The position numbers and the translations under genes are program-made. Positions 52,489 through 61,724 of a stretch of DNA of 64,000 nucleotides are shown piece after piece. Below the pieces are notes generated by a model. It was not told the origin of the DNA. It worked only from the letters and a program-made list of their open reading frames with translations, and did no database searches. Numbering within the stretch: position 1 is the stretch's first letter; every line of letters begins with the position of its first letter. The DNA lies in the NCBI GenBank assembly GCA_039811225.1, contig JBDHYG010000002.1:1-64000 (forward strand), read 5' to 3'. Source of the stretch: JAFDXJ01 sp039811225 (GTDB lineage Bacteria; Bacteroidota; Bacteroidia; Chitinophagales; Chitinophagaceae).

Positions 52489-53622
52489 TTATTCATCCCC
52501 CGAGGCGGTATTTTCCGATGGGGCTCTAAACATATTCAACACCCTGACATTCGCATCCGTTTGTGAATGAACGGCACGAAGTGATTTTTTCAAAGGCAGG
52601 AAATAAGTAATGAATAAAACACCGGAGAAAAATAAGCCGATCAGTAATAAGACAATCAAATTGATATCCAGGATTTCATTTAATAAAAAGGCAATCGATG
52701 CAAATAAAATACTGGCTCCAATGAGTATCAGGGTTACTTGTTTACTGGAAAAACCTTTATTCAACAAAAGATGATGCACATGATTTCTGTCCGGTGCAAA
52801 AGGAGACCGGCCCCGCGATAACCGGATAATGAATACCCGCAAAACATCCATCAGGGGAATAAGCAATAATCCCAAACCTACAGCTGGCGCTGATTTCACC
52901 GCAAAAACAGGCGCGGTAGCTGCCGTTTGTGAAAACTGTATAACCAATATGGCATTGACTAGGCCCAATAACATCGACCCGGAATCTCCCATAAATATTT
53001 TTGCCGGCGGGAAATTAAATACTAAAAATGCCAGTAATGAACCGGACATGGCCAGGCCCAGTATGGCATAGGATAAATTGTGATTGACAAGAAAAAAGAT
53101 CCCAAAACTCAGGCAGGAAAACAAGCCCAACGAACCAGCCAAACCATCTACCCCGTCAATAAGATTAAACGAATTGATGACCAGCATGATTACAAAAAAT
53201 GTAACAATATAAGAAGCGGTTGCAGTAAGGTTATAAACATCCAGGAATCCAAAAAAACTGCTTACCACCAAATGTGCCTTAGCCGATATAATAGCAGCAA
53301 CGAAGACCTGGCCAAGCACTTTTTTCCAGGCTTTCAATACAAAAATATCATCGATCACCCCTATCATAAAAATGATAAAAAAGGCAGCAAGATGATATTG
53401 AAATTCCTGGTTATCTATCCTGAAATCAGACACTAATAATAAGGCCAGGGCTAAACCAATAAAAATGGCAATTCCTCCTAAAGAAGAAATCGATTCGGCA
53501 TGTGTCTTCCGGGCATCCGGAATATCGTAAATCTGATTGGCACGGGCTATTCGAATGATAAAAGGCATTGTGAAAAAAGTAACCAGGTATGCAATAAAAG
53601 CGCCGGCAGCAACTTGTAACAT
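52489..53622 (-). CDS. undecaprenyl-phosphate GlcNAc-1-phosphate transferase (WecA/TagO/MraY family)
   Basis: A 377-residue membrane protein with about 11 segments. Family motifs are the Asp pair in GVIDDIFVLKAWKK, NLIDGVDGLAGSLG, IFMGDSGSMLLG and the HIHH-type motif in PFAPDRNHVHHLLLNKGF. It transfers a sugar phosphate to the lipid carrier at the start of a surface polysaccharide pathway; the sugar is not readable. The C-terminal 45 residues are polar. Two glycosyltransferase genes lie at the right end of the window, 8 kb away. Confidence 0.92.
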   Translation of the reverse strand: MLQVAAGAFIAYLVTFFTMPFIIRIARANQIYDIPDARKTHAESISSLGGIAIFIGLALALLLVSDFRIDNQEFQYHLAAFFIIFMIGVIDDIFVLKAWKKVLGQVFVAAIISAKAHLVVSSFFGFLDVYNLTATASYIVTFFVIMLVINSFNLIDGVDGLAGSLGLFSCLSFGIFFLVNHNLSYAILGLAMSGSLLAFLVFNFPPAKIFMGDSGSMLLGLVNAILVIQFSQTAATAPVFAVKSAPAVGLGLLLIPLMDVLRVFIIRLSRGRSPFAPDRNHVHHLLLNKGFSSKQVTLILIGASILFASIAFLLNEILDINLIVLLLIGLFFSGVLFITYFLPLKKSLRAVHSQTDANVRVLNMFRAPSENTASGDE

Positions 53623-53955
53623 AATGTTTATTTAATTGACATCAGGTTTACGCACGTGTTATATCCAGACATGAAGGGAAAGTAAAAGTACAAGCAAACT
53701 TGTCCACATCAAAATAAATTTCAGAAATCAATGTCCCTTGCCCCATCAAAAATATGTCCCTGGATAAAAAAATGTGATATCCTTTTATTATAACCGAAAC
53801 GGCAAAGTGAATATTCGCTTCAAACTTCAAGCCAGAAACCGGCCCATCAATAAAATATTTTTGGCTTCCAAAATGGGCTTTTTATACTAAACCTGGAGCA
53901 AATCAGCCAAAAAGATTGTACCTGTTTTCACAGGGAAGATTTACATTTACTGAAA
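53623..53955. other. intergenic gap between the WecA-like and amidohydrolase genes
   Basis: About 330 bases between divergent genes. It carries no T-tailed hairpin or RNA gene that I recognise. A minus-strand open frame of 60 codons (53648-53830) was considered; it has no signal, domain or start support and is not accepted. The promoters of both flanking genes must lie here but no strong TAnnTTTG box stands out. Confidence 0.4.
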
Positions 53956-55602
53956 ATGCCTGCTATGAACCATCGTTTCATCCTTTTTTATTTGGCAATC
54001 ACTATTTTCATGAGTTGTAATAATCATCAAACTGCCGATTTACTCATACATAATGCCGTAATTTATACGGTTGATAGCAATTTCCACACTGCGGAAGCTA
54101 TGGCTGTGAGAGATGGAAAAATCCTGGCTATCGGTGAAAATGCTGCCATCCTGAATACGTATGATGCCAAAGAAACCATTGATGCTAAAGGCCAGGTTAT
54201 TTTCCCCGGCTTTATCGACGCCCATGCCCATTATATCAGCTATAGCCATGCACTTTTTGAAGTCAATTTATATGACAGTAAAAGTATGGAGGAAATGGTG
54301 CAACGCGTAAAAACCTTTGCCGATGCACATCCAGGTCAACAATGGATTATAGGGCGGGGCTGGGATCAAAATAAATTTCCAGGAAAAAAATTTCCGGACA
54401 ACAGCCTGCTGAACCAAATGTTTCCCAATAATCCAGTCCTCCTCGAACGGGTAGATGGCCATGCTTATCTTGCCAATCAGAAAGCCCTGGATATTGCCGG
54501 TATCGTAGCAGGCCAGCAAATAAATGGAGGGGAAATCGTAACTGAAAATGGTAAATTAACCGGTATCCTGGTAGATAATGCAGGTGACCTTGTCAACAAA
54601 AAGATCCCGGAAATCGTTGGTGCAGAATTTGAAAAACAGGTACTGGCGGCACAACAAAATTGTTTTGCCACCGGGCTGACAACAATTACTGATTGTGGCC
54701 TGAATTACCAGGTAGTCAACCGTATTGATTCTTTGCAAAAAGCCGGGAAATTACATATGCGCCTGGCTGTTTTATTAAGTGATAAAAAAGAAAACTACGA
54801 TTATTTCCTGCCTAAAGGACTATATAAAACTGACCTGCTTTCTGTCATTGGTTTTAAAGTTTTTGCCGATGGGGCACTGGGAAGCCGTGGGGCCTGCTTA
54901 TTACAGCCTTATACCGATCAACCAGGGTGGAATGGTTTCTTATTGAGCAGTATTCAGCACTTTGATTCTGTGGCTGCTGTACTTTCCAAAACAAAATTTC
55001 AAATGTGCACCCATGCCATTGGCGATTCAGCAAACCGGGTTATTTTGACTATATATAACAAATATCTCCAGGGTAAAAATGACCGGCGCTGGCGTATCGA
55101 ACATGCGCAGGTAATTAATCCGGCTGATTTTGCACTTTTTGGTAAAGCTTCGATCATCCCATCCGTACAGCCCACACATGCCACCAGTGATATGTATTGG
55201 GCAGGTGAACGATTGGGAAATACCCGGCTGCAAACCGCTTATGCCAATAAACAATTATTACAGCAAAATGGCTGGGAAGCGCTGGGAACCGATTTCCCGG
55301 TTGAAGATATTAGTCCGTTTAAAACCTTTCTGGCTGCCGTGTTCCGGGTCGATGCCAGTGGTTATCCGAAAGGAGGTTTCCAAATGGAAAATGCCCTGAC
55401 ACGCGAAGAAGCTATCCGGGGTATGACCATCTGGGCGGCTAAAGCAGACTTTCTCGAGAAAGAAACAGGCAGCCTCGAAGTGGGTAAATCGGCTGATTTT
55501 ATACTGCTCGATAAAGATCTAATGAAAATCCCGGCTGCCGAGGTTTTACAAACGAAAGTCCTGGCTACTTATTCCCGTGGGAAAAAAGTATGGGACCAAT
55601 AA
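53956..55602 (+). CDS. amidohydrolase family lipoprotein (YtcJ-like)
   Basis: A 548-residue protein with a lipoprotein signal (lipobox FMSCNN, Cys about 22). The amidohydrolase_3 barrel shows the metal motif HxH in GFIDAHAHYISYSH and later metal or catalytic residues in FADGALGSRGACL, QMCTHAIGDSANRVIL and WRIEHAQVI. The flanking composite beta domain is at both ends (DLLIHNAVIYTVDS, GKSADFILLDKDL). It should hydrolyse an amide, imide or similar bond in the periplasm or outer membrane; substrate unknown. An ATG at 53965 is an alternative start. Confidence 0.9.
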   Translation: MPAMNHRFILFYLAITIFMSCNNHQTADLLIHNAVIYTVDSNFHTAEAMAVRDGKILAIGENAAILNTYDAKETIDAKGQVIFPGFIDAHAHYISYSHALFEVNLYDSKSMEEMVQRVKTFADAHPGQQWIIGRGWDQNKFPGKKFPDNSLLNQMFPNNPVLLERVDGHAYLANQKALDIAGIVAGQQINGGEIVTENGKLTGILVDNAGDLVNKKIPEIVGAEFEKQVLAAQQNCFATGLTTITDCGLNYQVVNRIDSLQKAGKLHMRLAVLLSDKKENYDYFLPKGLYKTDLLSVIGFKVFADGALGSRGACLLQPYTDQPGWNGFLLSSIQHFDSVAAVLSKTKFQMCTHAIGDSANRVILTIYNKYLQGKNDRRWRIEHAQVINPADFALFGKASIIPSVQPTHATSDMYWAGERLGNTRLQTAYANKQLLQQNGWEALGTDFPVEDISPFKTFLAAVFRVDASGYPKGGFQMENALTREEAIRGMTIWAAKADFLEKETGSLEVGKSADFILLDKDLMKIPAAEVLQTKVLATYSRGKKVWDQ

Positions 55603-55630
55603 TCTTTTTCCGTTATTTAAAAACAGTATA

Positions 55631-56779
55631 GTGCAAGTCCCTAAAAGTAAACTGCCACATACCGGTACAACGATTTTTACCATTATGAGCCAATTGGCTC
55701 AGCAATATAAAGCCATTAACCTGGGCCAGGGTTTTCCCGATTTTGATATGGATGAAGAGTTGGTCAGTGCCGTAAATATGGCTATGTTACAAGGCCATAA
55801 CCAATATGCCCATATGAATGGTGTGCCGGCATTAACTGAAGCAATTGCAGAAAAAATTGAAAAACTATATCATACGAAAATTGATGCTACCTCCCAGGTA
55901 ACCATTACACCCGGTGCCACTTATGCTATATTCAGTGCACTTAGTGCAATCATTTTTCCGGGTGATGAAGTCATTTTATTTGAGCCCGCTTATGATAGTT
56001 ATATCCCGAATATTGAAATTAATGGTGGGGTGCCGGTACGGATACCGTTAACCTATCCAACATACCAGGTACCCTGGGAAATTGTCCTCGAAAAAATTAA
56101 TGCAAAAACAAAAGCCATCATTATCAACACACCTCATAATCCTACCGGTGCAGTATTCAGTGAAGAGGATATAACTGCTTTGCAACAAATTATTGCTGGT
56201 ACAAATATTACCGTGATCAGCGATGAAGTGTATGAACACCTGATTTTTGACGGCTTCAAGCACCATAGTATTTTAAAATACCCGGACTTACTGGAAAATA
56301 GTTTGGTATGTTTTTCTTTTGGTAAAACCTATCATTGTACCGGTTGGAAAATTGGTTATTGTGCTGGGGGTAAAAACCTCATGCAGGAATTCAGAAAAGT
56401 ACACCAGTACAATGCTTTCACTACAAACGCACCTGTTCAATATGGCCTCGCTGCTTTTCTCCGGAATGAAACGGCTTATCTGAATCTCGCTTCTTTTATG
56501 CAACAAAAAAGAGATTTCTTTTTACGGGCAATGCAGGGTTCTGTATTCCAACCGCTGCCTTCACATGGCAGTTATTTCCAGTGTTTCAGTTATGCGCATC
56601 TCCATGATGAAAATGATTTTTCCTATGCACAAATGCTCGTGAAAAACTACGGTGTGGCTACTATTCCGTTAAGCAGTTTTTACAAAAATGGGGATGATAA
56701 TAAAGTGCTTCGTTTTTGTTTTGCCAAAAAAGAAGAAACGCTACTGAAGGCTGCTGAAAAATTGCACAAAGTGAAATAA
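55631..56779 (+). CDS. class I PLP-dependent aminotransferase (methionine/kynurenine type)
   Basis: A 382-residue fold-type I aminotransferase. I chose the GTG at 55631 because it includes the conserved opening SKLPHTGTTIFTIMSQLAQQYKAINLGQGFPDFD; the next ATG (55685) would cut it off, and the GTG at 55577 lies inside the preceding gene. Landmarks: ITPGATYAIFSAL, NTPHNPTGAVF, VISDEVYEHLIFDG and the PLP Lys in SFGKTYHCTGWKIGY. The closest group acts on methionine or related amino acids as amino donor. It begins 28 bases after the amidohydrolase and is probably co-transcribed. Confidence 0.9.
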   Translation: MQVPKSKLPHTGTTIFTIMSQLAQQYKAINLGQGFPDFDMDEELVSAVNMAMLQGHNQYAHMNGVPALTEAIAEKIEKLYHTKIDATSQVTITPGATYAIFSALSAIIFPGDEVILFEPAYDSYIPNIEINGGVPVRIPLTYPTYQVPWEIVLEKINAKTKAIIINTPHNPTGAVFSEEDITALQQIIAGTNITVISDEVYEHLIFDGFKHHSILKYPDLLENSLVCFSFGKTYHCTGWKIGYCAGGKNLMQEFRKVHQYNAFTTNAPVQYGLAAFLRNETAYLNLASFMQQKRDFFLRAMQGSVFQPLPSHGSYFQCFSYAHLHDENDFSYAQMLVKNYGVATIPLSSFYKNGDDNKVLRFCFAKKEETLLKAAEKLHKVK

Positions 56780-56968
56780 TTTTTCAGATTAACTAAACAT
56801 CTTATTACAAGAAATCGGGCATTTTTTGGCAATTTTCGCTGTATTTCATCCCGCTATTTTACCATTTATCATTTTAAAAAAAATAAAGAAAATTTTTAAA
56901 TATCTGATAATCAGTTATTTAAAATTATTTAAAGTATTGTCCTCTACAAATTACTTTAATAAAGATGG

Positions 56969-56987
56969 TACTATGTATTGCATAGTA
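56969..56987. promoter_or_regulatory. palindromic operator TACTATG-TATTG-CATAGTA, candidate PadR site
   Basis: A perfect 7-bp inverted repeat with a 5-base centre, 13 bases upstream of the padR -7 box. Its centre coincides with where the -33 box should be (ATTG, 20 bases from the -7 box). A regulator bound here would block RNA polymerase, fitting autorepression by the PadR protein. Confidence 0.65.
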
Positions 56988-57000
56988 TTAAAATGCTCCT

Positions 57001-57008
57001 TATCTTTG
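57001..57008 (+). promoter_or_regulatory. -7 box (TATCTTTG) of the padR-pspC operon
   Basis: TATCTTTG fits TAnnTTTG, with an ATTG about 20 bases upstream as a -33 box inside the palindrome. The start codon is 119 bases downstream. Confidence 0.6.
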
Positions 57009-57127
57009 CCTTGTCATTATGAAGATTTGCTTTGGTAATTGAAATAATGGCAAGCCGGAAGATGAAAAAATATTTAAAACATTTTTTGCTGCTTTTCAAA
57101 AACAGTGAAAATTAAAAAAACCGGATT

Positions 57128-57511
57128 ATGGATATTCAAAACACACAAAGTCAAATGCGAAAAGGAGTATTGGAGTTTTGCATTTTGTCGATTATCAGGC
57201 ATGGGGAAGCGTATCCCAGTGATATCGTTGAAAAAATGAAAGCGGCCAATCTCCATATCCTGGAGGGTACATTATACCCACTATTAACGCGTTTAAAAAA
57301 TGCCGGCCTCCTGACATATCGATGGGTAGAAAGCAATAGCGGCCCTCCCAGAAAGTATTTTTCTATGACGGAAGCGGGGTTGGGATTTTATGAAAAACTC
57401 GAAGCAACCTGGGAAGAATTGGCCAATGCCGTAAAAACATTAACAGACATAACGCCGGAGACATCCCCGATTGAAAATACAGAAACATCAACACCCAACA
57501 ATAACCAATAA
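57128..57511 (+). CDS. PadR-family transcriptional regulator
   Basis: A 127-residue protein whose first 85 residues are a PadR winged helix: QMRKGVLEFCILSIIRHGEAYPSDIVEKM, EGTLYPLLTRLKNAGLLTY and GPPRKYFSMTEAG. The C-terminal part is shorter than in full PadR proteins and ends in a polar, Thr-rich tail. It sits 90 bases before a PspC-domain protein, a pairing common in Bacteroidota, and probably represses the operon through the palindrome at 56969. Effector unknown. Confidence 0.92.
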   Translation: MDIQNTQSQMRKGVLEFCILSIIRHGEAYPSDIVEKMKAANLHILEGTLYPLLTRLKNAGLLTYRWVESNSGPPRKYFSMTEAGLGFYEKLEATWEELANAVKTLTDITPETSPIENTETSTPNNNQ

Positions 57512-57600
57512 AATTTGCCCAATGCATCCAGCCCTATTCATTATTAAAATTGAAAAAAGGCGAAATAAAAAAGGTAAATCAAACAACAAAAAACATACAC

Positions 57601-59685
57601 ATGAAAAAGGTAATTAACATAAACTTCCAGGGACGTGTAGTACCGATTGAAGAAACTGCTTACGATATGCTGAAACAGTATATTGATAGTTTACAACAAT
57701 ACTTCGCTGCAGAAGAAGGAAGCGATGAGATTATCAATGATATTGAAGGTCGTATCGCGGAGCTTTTTTCTGAAACACTGAAAAAAGGAAGCACCTGCAT
57801 TACCGATGCGGATGTAGAAGCGATCATTAATAGTATGGGCCGCCCGGCAGATTTTGAAGCCGATGAAATCAATGTTCAGGCCAAAGTGGAAAATGAATCG
57901 CAAAAGAACAAAGAAGAATACAGCCGGAAGGAAAGTCAAATGCCACCGCCACCTCATCGCTTATACCGCGATGAAAATGATAAAGTCATTGCCGGTGTGT
58001 GTGCCGGGCTCGCCAATTATTTCAACCTGGACCGGGTGGTAATTCGCGTTCTCTTTGTCATCTTTTTCGGGGCATTATTTATCCCTTATCTGATTCTGTG
58101 GATCGTTGTTCCCAGTACGGCAACCACTGCTATCGGTTCCTTTCGCAAACGCTTGTATCGTGACCCGGACAACAGTATGATTGGCGGCGTATGTAGTGGA
58201 CTGGCGCATTATTTCAATATCAATGTGTGGATACCACGTGTATTGTTTTTGTTACCTTTTATTACATTTCTGTTTAAATGGTCACATATCGGGCCCTGGT
58301 CTTTTCCAAGCCTTATCAATTTCTCTTTTAGCCCGGGCGCTGCCATCATATACATTATTCTTTGGATAGCTATTCCGGAAGCAAAATCCACTTCAGAAAA
58401 ATTGGAAATGAAAGGGGAAAAGATTGATGTAAACAGCATCAAAAGCACCATTCAGCAGGATTTAAGTGGGGTGAAAGACCGCGCCAAAAAATTTGGGGAA
58501 GAAGTAAAAGAAAGAGCCCAGGAAATCGGGGCAACCATTTCCGAAAGAAGTAGCGCCATAGGAAGGGAAGCTGCCAGTTCTGCCCGAAAAACCGGTGGCG
58601 GACTGGGACGGGTTATCATCTTATTATTCAAAATTTTTGCCTACTTTGTTGTGGCCTGCATCATAATTAGCCTGGTCATTGCATTACTGAGTATAGGCGT
58701 TTTATTTGCCGGCTTCCTACCTTACAAAATTTATATTTTACAAGATGGTTGGCAAACCGTCTTCCTATGGGGTACCCTCTTATTATTTATCTGGGTTCCC
58801 GTGATTGGTATCATTACCTGGATTATCCGTCGCCTGGCTAAAACCAAAAACCATAGTGCATTCATGACCTATACGTTTATCGCTTTGTGGACTTTGGGCT
58901 GGGCTAGCCTGATCTTATTGATCTCATCTGTCAGCCGGGATTTAAGCGCACGCAATACACCCATTGAGCAAACCATTCCCTTAAGCAATCCTACAGTGCA
59001 AAAACTGGAAATCAGGAACGATTCAAAAAATGATGATTTTATTACAGGTCGTAATTGGAACTTCCGTCCATTTTCCAATTTTGATCAGGACACACTTTTT
59101 GTAAAAAACATCAATATCAGAATTGTTAAAGCAGAGAACGATAGTTTTTCCGTAAGAATGCTCAAAGTTTCTAATGGGGCATCCCGTGAACAGGCAAATA
59201 TGCTGGCAAATAAAATAAGCTATCCCATGTATCAGAAAGATACTTTCCTGTTGCTTGGCCGGGGTATTGCCATTACACCTTCTGACAAATTCAGGAACCA
59301 ACAAATATTTCTCACCATAGCCGTACCGGTTGGGAAAAGGATCCTCATAAATGATGAAGTGGAAAGAAATGGTTCCTTCCAGGTCGGTATCAATGATTTT
59401 GGCTACTACCGCTGGAGAGTGGGAGAAGATGGCAAATACGACTGGGATGATGATGTAGAATATATCATGACAGAAAATGGCCTCAAACCTGTTTACCCGG
59501 ATATGGATGATGATATCCATGAACCATCATTACCTACAGGGCCAAAGAGTGATTCAGTGTATCGTTATCAACAACCCACCCAGAAAACAGATTCACTGAA
59601 AAAAGTTTCAGCAAGCCGGAAAGAAAAAGAGACGAATTCAAAATGGGATTTTTCAACCATCGTTATGCAGCGCTTTTTAATATAA
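57601..59685 (+). CDS. PspC-domain membrane protein with two PspC copies
   Basis: A 694-residue protein from the ATG at 57601 (MKKVININFQGRVVPI); the frame is open from 57550 via TTG. Residues 1-85 form a small domain (EETAYDMLKQYIDSLQQYFAAEEGSDEIINDIEGRIAELF). Two PspC domains follow at about 118-180 (RLYRDENDKVIAGVCAGLANYFNLD) and 184-265 (RLYRDPDNSMIGGVCSGLAHYFNIN). Then come a helical linker, three further membrane segments at about 325-445, and an extracytoplasmic beta region of about 220 residues. PspC proteins sense envelope stress in Proteobacteria; here it probably works with the upstream PadR regulator. The tandem duplication is visible. Confidence 0.88.
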   Translation: MKKVININFQGRVVPIEETAYDMLKQYIDSLQQYFAAEEGSDEIINDIEGRIAELFSETLKKGSTCITDADVEAIINSMGRPADFEADEINVQAKVENESQKNKEEYSRKESQMPPPPHRLYRDENDKVIAGVCAGLANYFNLDRVVIRVLFVIFFGALFIPYLILWIVVPSTATTAIGSFRKRLYRDPDNSMIGGVCSGLAHYFNINVWIPRVLFLLPFITFLFKWSHIGPWSFPSLINFSFSPGAAIIYIILWIAIPEAKSTSEKLEMKGEKIDVNSIKSTIQQDLSGVKDRAKKFGEEVKERAQEIGATISERSSAIGREAASSARKTGGGLGRVIILLFKIFAYFVVACIIISLVIALLSIGVLFAGFLPYKIYILQDGWQTVFLWGTLLLFIWVPVIGIITWIIRRLAKTKNHSAFMTYTFIALWTLGWASLILLISSVSRDLSARNTPIEQTIPLSNPTVQKLEIRNDSKNDDFITGRNWNFRPFSNFDQDTLFVKNINIRIVKAENDSFSVRMLKVSNGASREQANMLANKISYPMYQKDTFLLLGRGIAITPSDKFRNQQIFLTIAVPVGKRILINDEVERNGSFQVGINDFGYYRWRVGEDGKYDWDDDVEYIMTENGLKPVYPDMDDDIHEPSLPTGPKSDSVYRYQQPTQKTDSLKKVSASRKEKETNSKWDFSTIVMQRFLI

Positions 59686-59706
59686 ACTTGGTTAAGGTTG
59701 GGAGAA

Positions 59707-59746
59707 AAGAGCCTTGTTCCGTCAGCGGGATGAGGTTCTTCTTTTT
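59707..59746 (+). terminator. Rho-independent terminator after the PspC gene
   Basis: A 14-bp stem with several G-T pairs (59707-59720 with 59727-59740), loop GTCAGC, followed by CTTTTT. It lies about 20 bases after the stop at 59685 and ends the padR-pspC unit. Confidence 0.75.
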
Positions 59747-59787
59747 AGAAACAACCTGTTTTATTTTTTAATCGACCTTTGATCACC

Positions 59788-59795
59788 TATTTTTG
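59788..59795 (+). promoter_or_regulatory. -7 box (TATTTTTG) of the gcvT operon
   Basis: TATTTTTG fits TAnnTTTG, 74 bases before the gcvT ATG at 59870 and just after the preceding terminator. Confidence 0.4.
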
Positions 59796-59869
59796 TTTGG
59801 TGTTTTTTTAAAAAAAAAGCTTCTTTTCACTGAAAAAATAATGAATAGCAAAAATTAAATAATTGCAAA

Positions 59870-60961
59870 ATGAAAGAAACTGCCTTCACCAAAATGCATA
59901 TCGCCCTGGGAGCCAAAATGGCTGAATTTGCCGGTTACAATATGCCGATCAGTTATTCCGGTATCAATGATGAGCACCAGACTGTACGTCATCATGCCGG
60001 CGTTTTTGATGTCAGCCATATGGGTGAATTTATCCTGAAAGGACCGCATGCTTTATCGTTGATCCAGCGTGTCACTACGAATGATGTATCGAAGTTGATG
60101 GCGGGGAAAGCGCAATACAACTGCTTTACAAATGATAAAGGTGGTATCGTGGATGACCTCATTGTATATTGTATCGAAGAAAATAATGTGTACTTGCTCG
60201 TGGTGAATGCCGGCAATATTGAAAAAGACTGGCAATGGCTTTGCGATCATAATAAGGATAATGTGGAAATGAAAAACATCAGTGATAAAACCTGCCTGCT
60301 GGCTATCCAGGGACCTGAAGCCTGTAAAATTTTACAACCACTGACGGATATAGATATTCTGAACCTGAAATATTACACATTTGCCAAGGGAAAATTTGCC
60401 GGTATCGATAATGTCCTGATTAGTGCTACCGGCTATACAGGTTCCGGTGGTGTAGAAATATATTTTGAAAACAAAGATGATCACCCGGAAAAAATATGGA
60501 ACGCCATTTTTGATGCCGGAAAAGAAGCCGGCATTAAACCTATCGGCCTGGGTGCCCGCGATACATTACGGCTTGAAATGGGCTTTTGTTTATATGGCAA
60601 CGATATTGATGACACGACTACACCCTATGAGGCCGGCCTGGGTTGGATTACCAAACTGAATAAGGATACAGCTTTCACTGCGAAAGATATACTGAGCCAA
60701 CAAAAAGCAGATGGCATTAAAAGAAAATTAGTCGGTTTTGAAATGATTGGCCGTGGTATTCCCCGGCACCATTACCCCATCCTGGATGCTGCAGGCAAAG
60801 AAATCGGGTATGTTACAAGTGGTACACAATCACCTTCACTCGGCAAAGCGATTGGCTTGGGGTATGTAGCCATAGAACATGCCGCTTTGGATTCAGAAAT
60901 TTTTATAAGCATCCGGAATCAACCGGTTGCTGCCAAAGTTGTAAAACTACCCTTCGGATAA
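59870..60961 (+). CDS. gcvT: glycine cleavage system T protein (aminomethyltransferase)
   Basis: A 363-residue enzyme. Family markers are MAEFAGYNMPISYSGINDEHQ, VFDVSHMGEF, TNDVSKLMAGKAQYNCF, YTGSGGVEIYFEN, LGARDTLRLEMGFCLYGND and the C-terminal GYVTSGTQSPSLGKAIGLGYV. It transfers the methylene group from the H-protein-bound intermediate to tetrahydrofolate and releases ammonia. gcvH and gcvP are not in the window. Its stop codon TAA overlaps the ATG of the next gene by one base, so translation is coupled. Confidence 0.97.
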   Translation: MKETAFTKMHIALGAKMAEFAGYNMPISYSGINDEHQTVRHHAGVFDVSHMGEFILKGPHALSLIQRVTTNDVSKLMAGKAQYNCFTNDKGGIVDDLIVYCIEENNVYLLVVNAGNIEKDWQWLCDHNKDNVEMKNISDKTCLLAIQGPEACKILQPLTDIDILNLKYYTFAKGKFAGIDNVLISATGYTGSGGVEIYFENKDDHPEKIWNAIFDAGKEAGIKPIGLGARDTLRLEMGFCLYGNDIDDTTTPYEAGLGWITKLNKDTAFTAKDILSQQKADGIKRKLVGFEMIGRGIPRHHYPILDAAGKEIGYVTSGTQSPSLGKAIGLGYVAIEHAALDSEIFISIRNQPVAAKVVKLPFG

Positions 60962-61320
60962 TGGAACAGGAAAATCTGCAAATAGCAAAAGACTGGTTAG
61001 CTGCTTTTAATAACAAAAACCTGGATGCCTTACTGGCCCTGTACCATGTACAGGCTAAACATTTCAGTCCTAAATTAAAAATTAAACATCCGGAAACGAA
61101 TGGTCTTATAGAAGGGAAAGCGGCATTGAACAGCTGGTGGGCAGATGCTTTTAAACGCCTGCCGGAACTGCATTACAGGGAAAATTCATTAACGGCAAAT
61201 GACCAACGGGTATTTATTGAATACACACGCCAGGTACCCGGTGAAGCAGATATGCAGGTGGCTGAAGTGCTGGATATACAAGAAGGAAAGATTTTCTATT
61301 CCCGTGTTTATCATGGGTAA
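60961..61320 (+). CDS. NTF2-like (SnoaL-type) protein
   Basis: A 119-residue protein of the NTF2/SnoaL fold: AKDWLAAFNNKNLDALLALYHVQAKHFSPKLK, WWADAFKRLPELHYRENSLTAND and YTRQVPGEADMQVAEVLDIQEGKIFYSRVYHG. Members are small binding or isomerase proteins; no reaction is assigned. Its ATG overlaps the gcvT stop (ATAATG) and its own end overlaps the RlpA start by eight bases, so all three are translationally coupled. Confidence 0.85.
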   Translation: MEQENLQIAKDWLAAFNNKNLDALLALYHVQAKHFSPKLKIKHPETNGLIEGKAALNSWWADAFKRLPELHYRENSLTANDQRVFIEYTRQVPGEADMQVAEVLDIQEGKIFYSRVYHG

Positions 61321-61720
61321 AATTTTCATACAATTAAACAGGCAATTTTTGAAAAAACCAATTGGTGTTTTATTTGTTTACTTACTCCTGGTTTTCCTGC
61401 TTCCTGCATGTGGAAAATATGTAACAGAAAAAGGGATTGCCTCTTTCTACAGTGAAAAGTACAATGGACGTGCCACTGCCAGTGGTGAAATTTTTCGGGA
61501 CAATAAAATGACAGCAGCACACAAAACATTACCCTTTGGTACCAAAGTGAAAGTAACCAACCTGGCTAACGGAAAAAAGATCAAAGTCCGAATCAATGAC
61601 AGGGGACCCTTTGTAACCGGACGGATCATTGACTTAAGCAAAAAAGCTGCAGAAAAACTGGATATGATCAATGCCGGCATTAGCCAGGTAATGCTAAAAT
61701 ACAAAATGAAAAAGCCATAG
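61313..61720 (+). CDS. rlpA: RlpA-like lipoprotein (double-psi beta-barrel lytic transglycosylase family)
   Basis: A 135-residue protein from the ATG at 61313, overlapping the preceding gene by eight bases. A lipoprotein signal ends LLPACGKY. The DPBB domain is complete: GIASFYSEKYNGRATASGEIF, the acidic site in KMTAAHKTLPFGTKVKVTNL, and VRINDRGPFVTGRIIDLSKKAAEKLDM. There is no SPOR domain. In Pseudomonas RlpA cuts naked glycan strands during cell separation. The gene is five bases before a glycosyltransferase with a TTG start. Confidence 0.9.
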   Translation: MGKIFIQLNRQFLKKPIGVLFVYLLLVFLLPACGKYVTEKGIASFYSEKYNGRATASGEIFRDNKMTAAHKTLPFGTKVKVTNLANGKKIKVRINDRGPFVTGRIIDLSKKAAEKLDMINAGISQVMLKYKMKKP

Positions 61721-61724
61721 ACTG

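Larger units (their letters stand above)
56780..57127. other. regulatory gap and 5' leader of the PadR-PspC operon
   Basis: About 350 AT-rich bases. The first half has nothing I recognise. The second half holds the palindrome at 56969-56987, the -7 box at 57001-57008 and then a leader of roughly 110 bases without an obvious riboswitch fold or upstream gene. Confidence 0.5.

Noticed and set aside
53648..53830. 60-codon minus-strand open frame in the gap before the amidohydrolase gene
   Set aside because: The frame stays open for about 77 codons, but this is possible by chance; no start signal or family match was seen.
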